Below are positions 1 through 13,198 of a stretch of DNA of 64,000 nt, in pieces; positions within the stretch are counted from its first letter, which is position 1; every line of letters starts with the position of its first letter. The stretch comes from Plasmopara viticola (Eukaryota; Oomycota; Peronosporomycetes; Peronosporales; Peronosporaceae). The stretch lies in NCBI GenBank assembly GCA_001695595.3, contig MBPM02000009.1, positions 186,001 through 250,000 on the forward strand, read 5' to 3'. Made by a program: the position numbers and the translations under genes. The notes under the pieces are model-generated. The model did not search any database. It had not been told where the DNA came from and was given only the letters and a program-made list of their open reading frames with translations.

Positions 1-2545
1 TAGAGTCTCGGATCTCTGTAAAAAAGACATAAGCTAATATGATGGCTGTTGGATTGTTACACATCAAGGAGCTATAGCTTCTGATAGCTTGAAAATTTCG
101 GAAGGTGCAATGAATAGCGGTGCTGTACTCACCAATTTTTTAAGGTACAAGCACCCATTTTTTGTCTCGGTAGACTCTGGCACGTCAAAATTTTCTGCGT
201 AAAGGCAAAAAAAATGTGGCCAGTTAAAAATGCATTGAGAGAGAGCGACGATATCAAGTCAATTTTAATTCGACTGTCTATATGAGCGGTTTTGATGCTC
301 AGACTCTTAAATAGATCCTGCTATAGAAATTGAGGGGTTCGGAAGCACATAAATGCTAAACTGAACAATCTCTAGCTCGATTTATGAGACAAAGTCATGA
401 ATACCACTTTTCCAGTTCTTCGCGACAGGTCTTTGCTCAGTCAAAACTTTAAACCTTTGTTTCACGGAAGGCTTCTTTAAAAAGAGGCCTTGACAGATAT
501 AGACACGAGATTAAATGGAAGATACCCAAGTGCTGGCATCTCTATGAAAGAAGACGTGACGATGTCTCCAAGGCTTCTCTAAACAAATATCAAACTCTGC
601 TAGCAAAACGGAAAGGCAAAGACGCGAAAGATAGCGCTCTTGATGTGGATATTATATATTTCAGGGATGGCCATCAACAGCGAGAAACAAAGCTTGGGAA
701 TGAGTGCGGTTGGTGTGCAAAACACTTTGGGCAACACACGGAGCGTATAGTACCAGCATTAGAAGGTAATTAAGCTTCGCTGAAAAAATTGGACCCCGAG
801 TATCTTGCACGATCTTGCGAATGACAAGAAGGCGCCCTCTACAATGATGATTGACAGATCAAGCGGCTTTTGCGTCACGACAGGTGCGCTTTAATCAAAG
901 AGATGTCCAATTCTAATCAAATCTTAAAGGAGTCACAGCTCCTGAATTTTTGGCTAAGCTAAAAGCCTCAAGCATCATGGGGTGATGATCCTAGAAATGA
1001 AAGCTCTCTTGAGTTTGTAAATTCAGTCTCTATTTGAACTCAGGTGTGCTGGATCAATCTTATAGGCTACGCACGTTGCATCTTGGCTTTGAAATCCTCG
1101 GCGAACCCTGAGATTTAATATATTCTTTGTTCAGAGACCCGCCACCAAAAAGTTGAAAAGAAAAGCTCAAAAGAGAGGCATATCACAAGGCAGTGGCCAC
1201 TACTCAAAAGGTTGGAGGTTCATTGGTACCTCCTTCGTCGAAAAGGTATATAATATGGCGCGTTGTATGAGTCGTAGCCGCAGCACTCGTCACTAACATT
1301 CTGATTTAAAAAAACAAACGAAAGGGGCAGTTGGTTCAGACTCATAAAGACGTGGACATTGCTGAGATAAAAACGCAAAAACTCATTCCAAAAAAGACTT
1401 GCTGTTTAAATCAATGCCTGAGTGTAAATTTTACTACAACTGAATGAGATAGATGGATGCTGTACAATTTATTTGAGGGAGTCAGACGTGAAGGACGAGT
1501 CCTTTTGCTGGGAGCAACTGGCCTATCTTGGATTTTTCTACAAAGACAAACGGCTTTTCGCCACAGCTCTGACATCACGCGTAAAGATACACGGTAATTG
1601 ATCCCACCGTAAAGCGCACGGGCCCAATTCTACCTCCTCGTACAATACGTTTATGGCCCAAAATTCCGCAATCTGACCGTCTGGGCTAATTGTGAGAGCA
1701 TGTAAGCGCGTACATTCGATAGCAAAAAGCTGCTGTCATGTATCCTTATGACGGAGACAAAAACCAGAGGCGAGAACTGCAAAATATTATTAAACTTTTG
1801 CTTAGTGAAGAAGAGATATTGTAGGAGTATTTTAGAAGGAGCACTTCGGGATTTTGAATCTTGTCTTCTAGCTTTTACGACGCTGAGTGAAGGTCGAGCA
1901 TGACTTTATGCGGTGTTGATATCACGCAAATAGCCTCCGTAAAGTCACGCATCAGTAATGGCCTTCCTTAAGCTAAGCATTTTAATCGATACCACGCAAT
2001 ATGTATCCTTTAGAGAACCTTTGCGGCGCGCTAAGCATCTAGAACTACTCGGTACCGTGGCTTGAGGTCGAGTATTATTTTTCCTGGTTGTATTTGTGTC
2101 TAAAAGCGAGTGTAATCTCTTACAAAATGACGGCTTTTTCGGTTTCCGGTAGTTGGCGAGTAGCGAAGACTAACGCCCATGAAGTGGGCACCACTTTCTT
2201 CGGTCGCATAACAAGACCTATTCTAAATTTAAACTTTAGTGGCTCTGGCAAAAATTATTACTCTCTTTGTTTCGAAATGGTTTGAAGGTAAATGATAAAG
2301 AGACCATTGTTTTTACTAGAAACTTGTGACCTTTCTCATTAAAAAAACAGGCCATTTGACTAATTCGGATTGTATGTTGCCGTCAGAAGTAAACGGAGCC
2401 AAAGACAGATATCACGAGCCTTTTCCTTCATTACATCGCCCTAACCTTCGTAAATCGACCGCCTGTTTAACAAGACTTCAATGAGCCTCTCAAACATAAG
2501 CCGATCCATCCCATGCGCCGCGCAGCTTTCTGTCAGCCATTACAA
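1..2545. other. Intergenic, no confident gene
   Basis: No gene of a recognised family was found here. Short methionine-initiated frames exist (for example 2088-2285 on the plus strand) but lack family motifs. The one notable item is a frame on the plus strand open from 453 to a TAA at 771-773, about 106 codons with no methionine and rich in Lys, Arg, Asp and Glu. It contains a Cys-Gly-Trp-Cys stretch near its end and may be an eroded exon. The last part of this interval is downstream of the PHTF gene on the minus strand. Confidence 0.5.
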
Positions 2546-4896
<2,351 letters not shown>

Positions 4897-5345
4897 GACA
4901 ATGTATGAAGTGCAATGATCGTGAGCGTGGTTTTCGCGAAATCGACAGGCTAGTGCTGACGTCAGCGACTTTGCTACTACCTGTGCTTACGTAGTCAAAT
5001 TGGGTAATGAGGCAAAGGTGTTGTCGTATGAAAAAGTACAATTAATACCTGTTAAAAGCGATGTGATCTATGAATCAGCGTATATCAAATGACTGCTGTC
5101 CATTAGGCAAACCTGCCAAAATTTAATTGGGGCGGGCTTTTGTGAAGAGCCGTTCTGTATAAGACGCAAAAATAGAAAGTTGGCGGTGGCGGCTTCGTTG
5201 GATCGGTCGACGATCATACACCAAGAATCACACGAAGTGGCCACAACGTTAGCAATGTAACGACGTCATGTCCACCGGAAGCAACGTACGTGAATTACAA
5301 GTACAAGAGTTTTTATTAGTAATTTACTCATATATTACCAACATT

Positions 5346-6355
5346 TTAAAGTTTTCGCCACTTGGAGCTGCCAGCGAAGCACCGGCGTTGAAAATAGATT
5401 ACAAGGGCTATCAGCACGCCGTTGAGCATGGCCAAATGAAGTATAAATAACAGTGGACTGGTCCAGAAGCCACACGTGATACCTTTCCAGCCCTGCGATA
5501 ACAAGAGCAAGTTAGTTCACGTTAGCAAAGTGATGACCAAAGCTCAGATCCTCTTACCTTGATCTCGCGACTCGTCAGTGCGGATGCGCCATACTGAATG
5601 GACAAAAACTCTGCTACTTGAGCCGGCACGGGCTGTCTCTGGACGGAGTCGATACCGTTGTAAACGTTAACATTCTTATGCTGCAGCGGGAAGAGCGACT
5701 TGCGTGGCACGCAGCCTCCGCAGCACATATGCTCTGTGTACGCCTGCAAGCCTTCTGAACAGCACACGAGGCTGTCCACATTATCGTAGCCCGCGGGTAC
5801 CAACACCTTCTCGCGAGCTGCCGCGACCTCTTTGTGTGTCAACTCAATGTACCAGTAAATGTCCACCCATGTGCTAAGATCCGCTGAGTCGTACACTCGA
5901 ATGCACGGATCGTGCAACTTTGGATCTGACCAGTAAAAGTTATGGTTTTCTGTGTCGTATGTGAGCTTGACTTTGTGCGGGATTATGTCTTCGCGGTCGT
6001 ACGCCGTCAGTCCGACCGCTTTGAATTCGCTCTTAAATGTTGAGATCTTAGCACACGTGGCATTCATAACACCTAAATCCACGTCGTACTCCCAGGGTAT
6101 GAGGCCGTCATCTCGATGTATGCCCAAGAGTGTCCCTTTGTCTAGCCAATACTCGACATCGTTGTGATTGAGGATACGCGTGGTCTTTGTCAGCAGCGTC
6201 GACATGTGATCACGTGTATCACATTTACCGTACAGAAATCGTAGCATCTGTATTAATGCTGTTGCCATTGAAAAGCACAGCACGTAACACATGACCTGGC
6301 GAAGCGGTACGCGCAGGCGTCTAGACGCGGCTGCAGGAACACGATACGGTAGCAT
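5346..6355 (-). CDS. LicD/fukutin-type transferase, 2 exons
   Basis: Exon 1 is 6355-5558 and exon 2 is 5492-5346, joined in phase 0 across a 65 bp intron (GTAAGA donor, CGCAG acceptor), giving 314 residues. Residues ~19-41 form a signal-anchor helix. Residues 70-96 carry the LicD/fukutin nucleotidyltransferase-fold core, WLDKGTLLGIHRDDGLIPW followed by EYDVDLGV, with the metal-binding D91-V-D93 pair; a second conserved acidic site is VDIYWY near 164-169. A Cys-rich loop follows (ECCGGC-like region around 209-214). Exon 2 adds a second hydrophobic segment and a short basic tail. Family members transfer phosphocholine or ribitol/glycerol phosphate to glycans in the Golgi; the substrate here is unknown. 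It lies head-to-tail with the PHTF gene, 449 bp apart. Confidence 0.88.
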
Positions 6356-9300
6356 AGCTACGTCGTGGATTTAATGGTGGGAAAATAACCCGCGCTTCGA
6401 TAATTGATTAATTACAAAGCTTACCTACCTTTTGAACAATGCTTCAAAGTTTTTAATGTCTATACTATCTCTAAATGTAAACTCCAATACCAGTACCTGG
6501 AGACTGCGACATGGTATGGCATTTAAGTTATAAAAAGAAAGGTGAAAGGTAGTGGGGTGTCCTTTTCTTATTATATTGTAGCCATCATATACGAGTACCT
6601 TCTGAAGTGTCTGCGCAAGCAATAGTAATGCTAGAGAAACTGAATTGACTGATGATCTTCTTGGCGCAACACTTGATAGTAAAAGGCTCAACGTGCCTCA
6701 AAGTATGATAATGACGTGTCTCAAAGTAAATTAATCGCTTGGAACCTGCTTGAACTTATATTTGTATTGTTTGTATGTCGGTTCTGACAAAGATAGATAT
6801 TATGCAGAATATATATCATTAGAAGACCATTTCATATCTTTGTGAACAATGTGCCTTTTGAAAAGTTGAGACGTTTCACGGCCTCAAAACAGGACGATCC
6901 ATCTTCTTGGATATGCACAGGCACGTAAGAGCCATTCCTTGTGAAATATTTAGCCTTTGAAGATCTGATACGTCTCACGACATCAAAAGAACACTATCTG
7001 TCGACATAAAAGCATTGAAAACATAGCTTGGGTTTACATTTGATGAGCAAAGACATTTTACAGCCAAAAAGCAGCACAATCCGTCTTTTTAGACGTGCAC
7101 AGATGCGTTGAAGCCATACCGTAATATTGAATACTTCTATTAGGAAGCTAAGACATTTCACGGTCACCGCACAAAACGATCCTTTTTATTTATCTAGACA
7201 TGGATCAGAGCAATAGAGCCGCAACAAAGTGTATCGTCATTCTTTTTAAGCGCTGATATGCTGAACTGCCACCGATGCGTCCTTTCCATCTATCTATCTA
7301 CACATGCACAAACGCAATCGAAATTCAACTAAATGTCTAAAATCTCTTTTAAAGCGCTGGATTCCTAACCGGCCACCGATGCATCCTGCGAAACCGATCA
7401 GTTTCGCCTTCGAGTTCAAATGTGGACGTAAAAAAGTAATACCTTACATGCGCAGCGTCTATTAGACGACAACAGTTGGGGTAGTGCTAATCGTAATACG
7501 TGTCTGAGTACAGCTCGTCGACTAAGACATGAAGATAGAAAGCAAATGAAATCAGTATTCTGCCAACTACTGTCTCGAATAGTGACCATTGCCTGGTGCC
7601 CTTACAAAACCTAAGAAGTCAATATCGTGTCTTAATCCTTCAATTGAGGGGGTAATGGTGGGCTTTAGTAAAGTATGACTAATCCGGAGGGATCTTTGGA
7701 TCTCTACCCTCAGGAGCAACGTACGTTGTCCATAGCGCTGACAAAAGACACACTTTGTCTGGAAATAGACGACGTGTATATACACTTAAGAAGGCGTTTA
7801 CCGTCAAAACACCAAACCTGAAATTTTCCGGCTCCAAAATATTCAAGACCATATCAACTTCGCACTTTTTGCGTTAGATCTCTGACACATGTTTACGGTA
7901 CCTTTGACCGAACTTGATATGCTAAGTCACGTTCATCACTTGAATTTCTGTGGATATAGTTTCTTCGTAATGGACGCATTTGTGACACCCATGAGTCGAT
8001 CTAGAAGCGCATTTTTGTTCTCGTTCTTGCGAAATTGCGCTACCTGATTGCGAAACAATGTTACCCACTTGTGAAATTATGGTACCCACGCTTTGTCGTG
8101 CGAAATTATGCTACTCGCTTGTCAATTTAATTTACTTGATCCTAGTGGTGCTACCTTACGCACCTGTTAATGTGTGCTACTTACAGTTGAGCTTTACTTT
8201 GGTGCCTCTGCAAGCCGAGATTGCTAGCACGATTTTGCTAAGCACTGAAGGACGGCTTCACGTCAAATTTCGTGGATATATCATTGCTCCCAATTCTATC
8301 CAGATTTAAATGTACTTTTTAAGTTTTCGTACACACATCAAATGCGAGAGCTTATCCACCAAAAGCTGATTGCGTGGGATCAATCGATGATCATGCCCAG
8401 CCCATCAATTTGGTTCTCGTGCGTTTCAAGACACCACTTGCCCAGCATTTTGTCCATATCAAGAACAAGAATGACTTCGTACTGTCCAAATCTCAAAAAC
8501 ACACAATCAAGTCTATTTGTGCTTATATTACAATTCTTGCAATCTGCTTGATCGCTTCATGAATAAGCGTAATGAGCGCGAGCCTATAGCACCAACTGAA
8601 ATTGCGTAGAGAGAGGCTCGAAAAACTTTTTGCATTGTTTGTGGCTCACAACAGCCAAAACGTTTATTTTGTCAAGCTAATTTGAAGTGTGATTTCAGGT
8701 TGAAGAAATTCTGACGCGTGTATTTCTTTGCACAACACGTCGGATCAATTATAAAGAGGAAATCGATTAAATAAAGGGTCACTTAGCCATACAAAGAGAA
8801 TTGTGCCATGTTTGGGTACATGAGTGTATGGCTCACGAGGCTCTTTACCTCTTCCTTGGTACATAATTAAGCTATCGGTATAATCAGAAGGACAAGGTAG
8901 AGCGTGGAGCAATTAAACTTGATCTAGAGATCGATACGCTGGTGCTACGCGTGGTGAATATTTGGCGTTTGAACTACTGTTAGTACGACACACATTTGTT
9001 ATGATCCATGTCGAAATACTCTTATTTGGTGAGATGGAACAAAGTATAACTAGTTTATCCACTAAACTTTAATTAAGATGTGCATGAAGTGTCTACATCT
9101 TCAGTGAAAGCCTGAGTCTGGATCATTTGTAAAAAGCGTACTAGTCGAAGATTGAGGTAAGACTAGTAGAAACTTTGCACCGTCGTATCAAGATTAGGAA
9201 AAGATGCTACGCCGATCCCAATGATGATCTTACTTGAACTATCATCACGCCCTTTGGAGCTGAGCGCATACTTTAGTATTGCCTTGCTAATATTCAAAAA

Positions 9301-9469
9301 AACCAGTGGCGGTTCTAGGTGGTGGAAAGCTATCTACACTGCCCAGTTTACGTAGCTTTACTATCTGCATGAAAAATCAGCTTTCTTTCGCCAAACGAAA
9401 AGCCACTCGGGCTGAATTGGTCATACCGAAGACGAGTCTTCCAAAGATCTTGTATTTTGTTTTGGCAGA
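6356..9469. other. Intergenic, eroded repeats
   Basis: No coding region is supported. Frames such as 6425-6691 (-), 7567-7785 (-) and 8058-8309 (+) have no recognisable domain. A degenerate ~100 bp tandem repeat (6867-7395) is listed separately. Around 8029-8120 a short ~21 bp motif of the form GCGAAATT..GCTAC.C is repeated about four times with divergence. Confidence 0.45.
6867..7395. repeat. Degenerate ~100 bp tandem repeat, 5-6 units
   Basis: Successive units begin near 6867, 6965, 7050, 7149, 7260 and 7368. They share a core of the type AGACATTTCACGGCC followed by AAAACGATCC and, further on, GCACAGATGCGT and AGAGCCAT. Units differ in length (about 85-115 bp) and are strongly diverged, so the array is old. 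No coding capacity is apparent. Confidence 0.5.
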
Positions 9470-11000
9470 AGAAGTCGGCATGGACTTGTGATGACTTGCA
9501 AGCGCGTAAGTCGAAGTTCTATCAAATGTCATCAAAAGATGGCAGGCATGTGTTGCAAAAGTGGCTACCCTAGAATTTTCGTAGCCTTGCGGCCGCGCAA
9601 AGAAAGAAGGCATTAGTTCCGCATACCAATTAAGAGATAAAGCTTATGCGCAATAAGCAAAATAGAGCTTATAAAGTCAAAACAGCCTACACAGCCCTTG
9701 AGATAAACAAAGCTGATAAAGCTTATAAAGAGAAGAGACGCAGTAAAGCGTACAGAGCTCATAAATCCTAGAGTCGTATGGATGCAATAAAGCTCATAAG
9801 TCTTAGAAGCTAAAATAGCGAGATAAAGCCTATAAAGCTTGTGGTGTGCAAAAGCGCAGAGGCGTGTATCTCAACGTGATCTTCGTAATTGATATTAAGC
9901 TCACAATCGCGTAAAAAAAAAGTTTCGCTATTTCAGCAAAGTATACATACGAAATAACAATCGCAAAGCGGCCTAAATTTTCTAAAAATGCTTAAAATTA
10001 AGCCGAATTAAGCTTAGGCGCCAGTGAAATGTTGACAATACAGTGACAGTTTTACTCAAGCTCAAATGGATTTTTCGGCCGAAATTTGTGCCCGATTGAT
10101 TTTGAGATTTGTGAGTGCACAAGAACATCAAATAGCCGTTGCAAATGAAGGTCAATCATTGTTAGACACTGCCAAGAGCTAGAGCATAAACCGAAGACAA
10201 GGCGCATCACAAATTGCCTTGTTACGGTTTGTCCATATTTTTCGGAAGATACAACATCGAAGAACGTTAAATGTTCGGATAGGCAGGGAGACGACATAAT
10301 TTTCCAGACGTTTACTCGAGTCAACTTAATCAACAAGGAATATTGCTTACTCTCAGCGAATAGTGGCAGCAAAGATCCGTTTGATCCTGGAAAGAAATAG
10401 TCGCCAAATGATTATTGCCGTTAAATAATCCAATAGTAAATGCATAGGCGTTTCGTGCTAATTCCAACCGTGAACGCATTATAGTTTTTGGGTAGGCAAG
10501 ACAAATGTGTAGCGAGATCCCAAGCAATTATGTTGCAGTCCAAGCAGAAAAATTGAAAGGATGGAAAGAATATTGCGCTAAGGTTCTTGTTGTAGAGACC
10601 AGTGATTAATGGGCAAAGCAAAATTTTCTTGTAAGTTGGGAAGAGAATTTCGAATGTTAAAGGCGGCATATTAAATCTTTGTTTTATTGTCAACGTCGTG
10701 TTTGATAAGTCTTCATCTATGGCATGCGTGAGGCAAAAAAATCCAGGGGCGGATGTGTAGATAGCAAACATACTATAACGAGCGGGTACATTTTTTCTTG
10801 GTGCCAGGTGTTCAGCCACTCGAGTAAGTTAGCAAGCCGATCGATTGGAAGATCCTATTAATGCGTTACGAAGACTTAAGGTTTCAGGTGGCTTGCCATA
10901 TCAATATGAAAATATAGAGAATCGTGAGATGTCATGGTGAAACATTCACTGGCAAGCTTATCGATAAAGTATTGCCAAAGTTTTTCGTCCAAAAGTAAAG
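9470..11000 (-). mobile_element. Eroded LINE 3' remnant (family also at 39.3-41.8 kb)
   Basis: This segment aligns by eye, in order, with 39270-40930. Shared landmarks include the CGGCATGGACTTGTGATGAC type sequence at its left end, a long A/T-rich zone built of AAAGCTTATAAA-like words (9640-9850 here, 39600-39800 there), TGAAGG..ATCATTGTTA, and a GCCACTCGAGTAAG..AGCCGATC block near 10815. In the second copy this region lies downstream of a reverse-transcriptase fragment on the minus strand, so it is probably the C-terminal coding region and 3' UTR of a LINE. Minus-strand frames of 106 and 132 codons (10052-10372, 10421-10819) are probably decayed parts of it. Confidence 0.5.
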
Positions 11001-11184
11001 CGCAAAAAGAATTCCACTTTAAACGAATGGTATACTTCAAATTGTTTTATGGTCATAACAGCAGCTCTGAAAGGAGTGAAAGATCGGCATCGTCGTAGCA
11101 TTAGTGCATCACAAAAACGAACAAGCCCGCGCTGATGGTAGTGTTTATAAATAAAAAGATGAGTTATTGGTACACCGGTTCGGT

Positions 11185-11256
11185 GGCCTTGTGGTCTAGT
11201 GGTATGATTTTAGCTTAGGGTGCGAGAGGTCCCGAATTCGATCTGTGGCAAGGCCC
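11185..11256 (+). pseudogene. tRNA-Pro(AGG)-like, degenerate copy 1
   Basis: A 72-base cloverleaf with acceptor GGCCTTG/CAAGGCC, an intact A box (TGGTCTAGTGG) and anticodon loop TTAGGGT (anticodon AGG). The anticodon stem TTAGC/GCGAG has an A-G mismatch and a T-G wobble. The T stem CCGAA/TGTGG is also damaged. It is probably non-functional. Confidence 0.75.
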
Positions 11257-11529
11257 TATTACTGCTCCCTACTTAAGTGGAAATTTCATTTTGCGAATTT
11301 TGTTCCTGTGCAATCTTGCTGGCTTGGCCGGTGCTTAACGAAGGGTTAGCTATCAATTTCACTTTAGACAGATGGTATTCTTCAAATTGTTATATGGTCA
11401 TATCAGCAGCTCTGTAAGGAGTGAAAGATCGGCATCGTCGTAGCATTAGTGCATCACGTAAAAGAACAAGCCTGCGCTGATGATAATGTTTATAAATAAG
11501 AAGATGAGTTTGCGGTATACCGGTTCGAT

Positions 11530-11601
11530 GGCCTTGTGGTCTAGTGGTATGATTCTCGCTTAGAGTGCGAGAGGTCCCGGATTCGGTATCCGGCAAGGCC
11601 C
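11530..11601 (+). tRNA. tRNA-Pro-like with anticodon AGA, copy 2
   Basis: Acceptor GGCCTTG/CAAGGCC, anticodon stem CTCGC/GCGAG and T stem CCGGA/TCCGG are all fully paired. The anticodon loop is TTAGAGT, so the anticodon is AGA (would read UCU, Ser) in a Pro-type body without the long variable arm of tRNA-Ser. The T loop reads TTCGGTA, losing the near-universal A58, so both the B box and T-loop folding may be compromised. A TTTT run follows about 18 bases after the end. Confidence 0.7.
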
Positions 11602-11873
11602 TATTGCTGCTCCCTATTTTAGTGAAAATTTCAAATTGCAAATTTTGTTTCTGTGCAATCTTGCCAGCTTTACTGGTGCTTAAGGAAGGGTCAACTATCA
11701 ATCAAACTTTAGACGAATAATATACTTCAAATTTTATCATGGTCAGATCAGCAGCTATGTAATGAGTGAAATATCGGCATCGTCGTAGCATTAGTGCATC
11801 ACGAAAGAGAACAGCCTACGCTGATTATAGTGTTTATAAATAAGAAGATGACTTTGCGGTATACGGGTTCGGT

Positions 11874-11945
11874 GGCCTTGTGGTCTAGTGGTATGATTCT
11901 CGCTTAGAGTGTGAGAGGTCCCGGATTCGATGTCCGGCAAGGCCC
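11874..11945 (+). tRNA. tRNA-Pro-like with anticodon AGA, copy 3
   Basis: Acceptor and T stems are perfectly paired and the anticodon stem CTCGC/GTGAG has one G-T wobble. The anticodon loop TTAGAGT gives AGA. The T loop TTCGATG keeps T54, T55, C56 and A58, so the A and B boxes both look usable. Of the two AGA copies this is the better candidate for expression. Body identity is Pro by resemblance to eukaryotic tRNA-Pro(AGG). Confidence 0.75.
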
Positions 11946-12217
11946 TATTGCTGCTCCTTATAATAGTGGAGATTTCATTTTGCAAATTTTGTTTCTGTGC
12001 AATCTTGCTAGCTGTACTGGTCTTAAGGAAGGGTCAACTATCAATCAAACTTTAGACGAATGGTATACTTCAAATTTTATCATGGTCATATCAGCAGCTC
12101 TGTAAGGAGTGAAAGATCGGCATTGTTGTAGCATCAGCTGATCAAACATAAGATCAAGTTCACGCTTATGATATTGTTGTTAAATAAGAAGTTGAGTTTG
12201 CGATATAACGGTTCGGT

Positions 12218-12289
12218 GGCCCTGTGGTCTAGTGGTACGATTCTCGCTTAGGGTGCGAGAGGTCCCGGATTCGATCTCCGGCAAGGCTC
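12218..12289 (+). tRNA. tRNA-Pro(AGG), copy 4
   Basis: Anticodon loop TTAGGGT (AGG), anticodon stem CTCGC/GCGAG and T stem CCGGA/TCCGG are perfect, and the T loop TTCGATC is canonical. The acceptor stem GGCCCTG/CAAGGCT has one C-A mismatch and a terminal G-T pair. It is the best-preserved AGG copy of the four. Confidence 0.8.
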
Positions 12290-12418
12290 TATCGCTGCTC
12301 TTTGTTTGAGTGGAATAGCCCTCGTCAATGCTGGTGCATATTTAACTGATCGATCTGGAAACAACGTATCTATCTAAAGCTGAGTGAGAACAGCGCTTAT
12401 TACGCGTGTCAGATTGTT

Positions 12419-12850
12419 CTTTCCCCAAAAGCAACAACATTGCCAACTCTTAGAGGAACTTGAACGAGACCGGATATTGGTCTATACTCAGCTGGTGGTT
12501 CAGGTTTGCCTACAACCACCCGTGTTCCTCGACTGATTATCGATAACGCTAATTCGGAAAGATAGTTGGTCTGACTGCGGCTACATACCCGTGTGCTACG
12601 GTGGCCAGTGCTCAACAATCCAATGAATTCCTCAGATTCATCCTACCAGTTCGTACATCGTTTGATGTGATTTGATCAAAAATGAGTACGTTGCATCAGG
12701 TGATATTGTCAGCGCGTTCGATAGAGGTGATGCCGAAATTGGTAAGCTAATTTCTTACAAACCAAGTCAGTATGCTTGGATGAACTGTCATAATGGCTCT
12801 CACCGACAGTATCTATTACCAAAATGGTAAGGAGGTAATCATCCGTGATA
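12419..12850 (+). pseudogene. Possible viral protein fragment, broken
   Basis: Protein-like plus-strand segments shift between frames: 12419-12561 (a segment including RPDIGLYSAGGSGLPTTT, with one internal TGA), about 12560-12670 (GLTAATYPCATVASAQQ), then about 12678-12828 (VASGDIVSAFDRGDAEIG through WMNCHNGSHRQYLLPKW). Their composition is unlike the surrounding noise and the position fits the viral block. An overlapping minus-strand frame (12409-12618) stays open for 69 codons, so strand assignment is uncertain. The family is not recognised. Confidence 0.3.
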
Positions 12851-12914
12851 CCTCGGTTTCGATCATGCTGTTGCTTAGACCAAAAAAAAAAGTTAGCTAA
12901 TGCTTCTTTTTTTC

Positions 12915-13198
12915 TCACAATCTAAAACTACCTCCTGACTTACGCATAGCTGAAATCTTCGCCATGTGGTCCTTAGCTTCTTGCGAACCCTTTGCAAATT
13001 TCTTTCCCTTAGGCTTGGCAACACCAACGCCGTATCTACGTCGAATCTCTTCCCGAATAGACTTGATTCGATCCTTATGCTCAGGCTTCGTAGCCTTAGA
13101 TAGAATGTACTTCTCTCCTGAATCGACTACATCAGTTAGAATACCTCTAGGTTTAGCGTATGAAAGAGCGCGTTTCGCTCCTTTTTAGCATCAATCAT
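12915..13198 (-). pseudogene. Small basic virion-like protein, frameshifted
   Basis: It starts MIDAKK at 13198, then needs a one-base shift in the A/G run near 13185 to enter a long frame ending at TGA 12915-12917. Total length is about 94 codons. The C-terminus is strongly basic, with a VAKPKGKKFAKGSQEAKDHM stretch followed by Ala/Met/Arg. A GS-EAK-HM-type tail is common in small capsid-associated proteins of eukaryotic DNA viruses. A virion role is inferred from composition and neighbours only. Confidence 0.5.

Larger units (their letters stand above)
11010..12312 (+). repeat. Four-copy ~345 bp tandem array, each unit with a tRNA-Pro-like gene
   Basis: Units begin near 11010, 11352, 11697 and 12042. 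Each starts with an ACTTTA..CGAATGGTATACTTC stretch, continues through CAGCAGCTCTGTAAGGAGTG and GATCGGCATCGTCGTAGCAT, and carries a tRNA-like gene about 175 bp in. tRNA starts are 11185, 11530, 11874 and 12218, i.e. spacings of 345, 344 and 344 bp. The fourth unit loses similarity shortly after its tRNA, and the viral remnant begins within about 110 bp. Confidence 0.92.

Noticed and set aside
9640..9850. Short AAAGCTTATAAA words that look array-like
   Set aside because: Irregular spacing and no unique spacers, so not a CRISPR-like array; it is A/T-rich low-complexity sequence inside a LINE remnant.
11390..11985. Minus-strand frames with shared SGTS-TLSENHTTRPQGHR segments
   Set aside because: They are antisense to the tandem tRNA units; the similarity reflects the DNA repeat, not a protein family.
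12709..12918. 69-codon minus-strand frame with a Phe run
   Set aside because: It overlaps a more protein-like plus-strand segment and runs through a poly-A/T tract.
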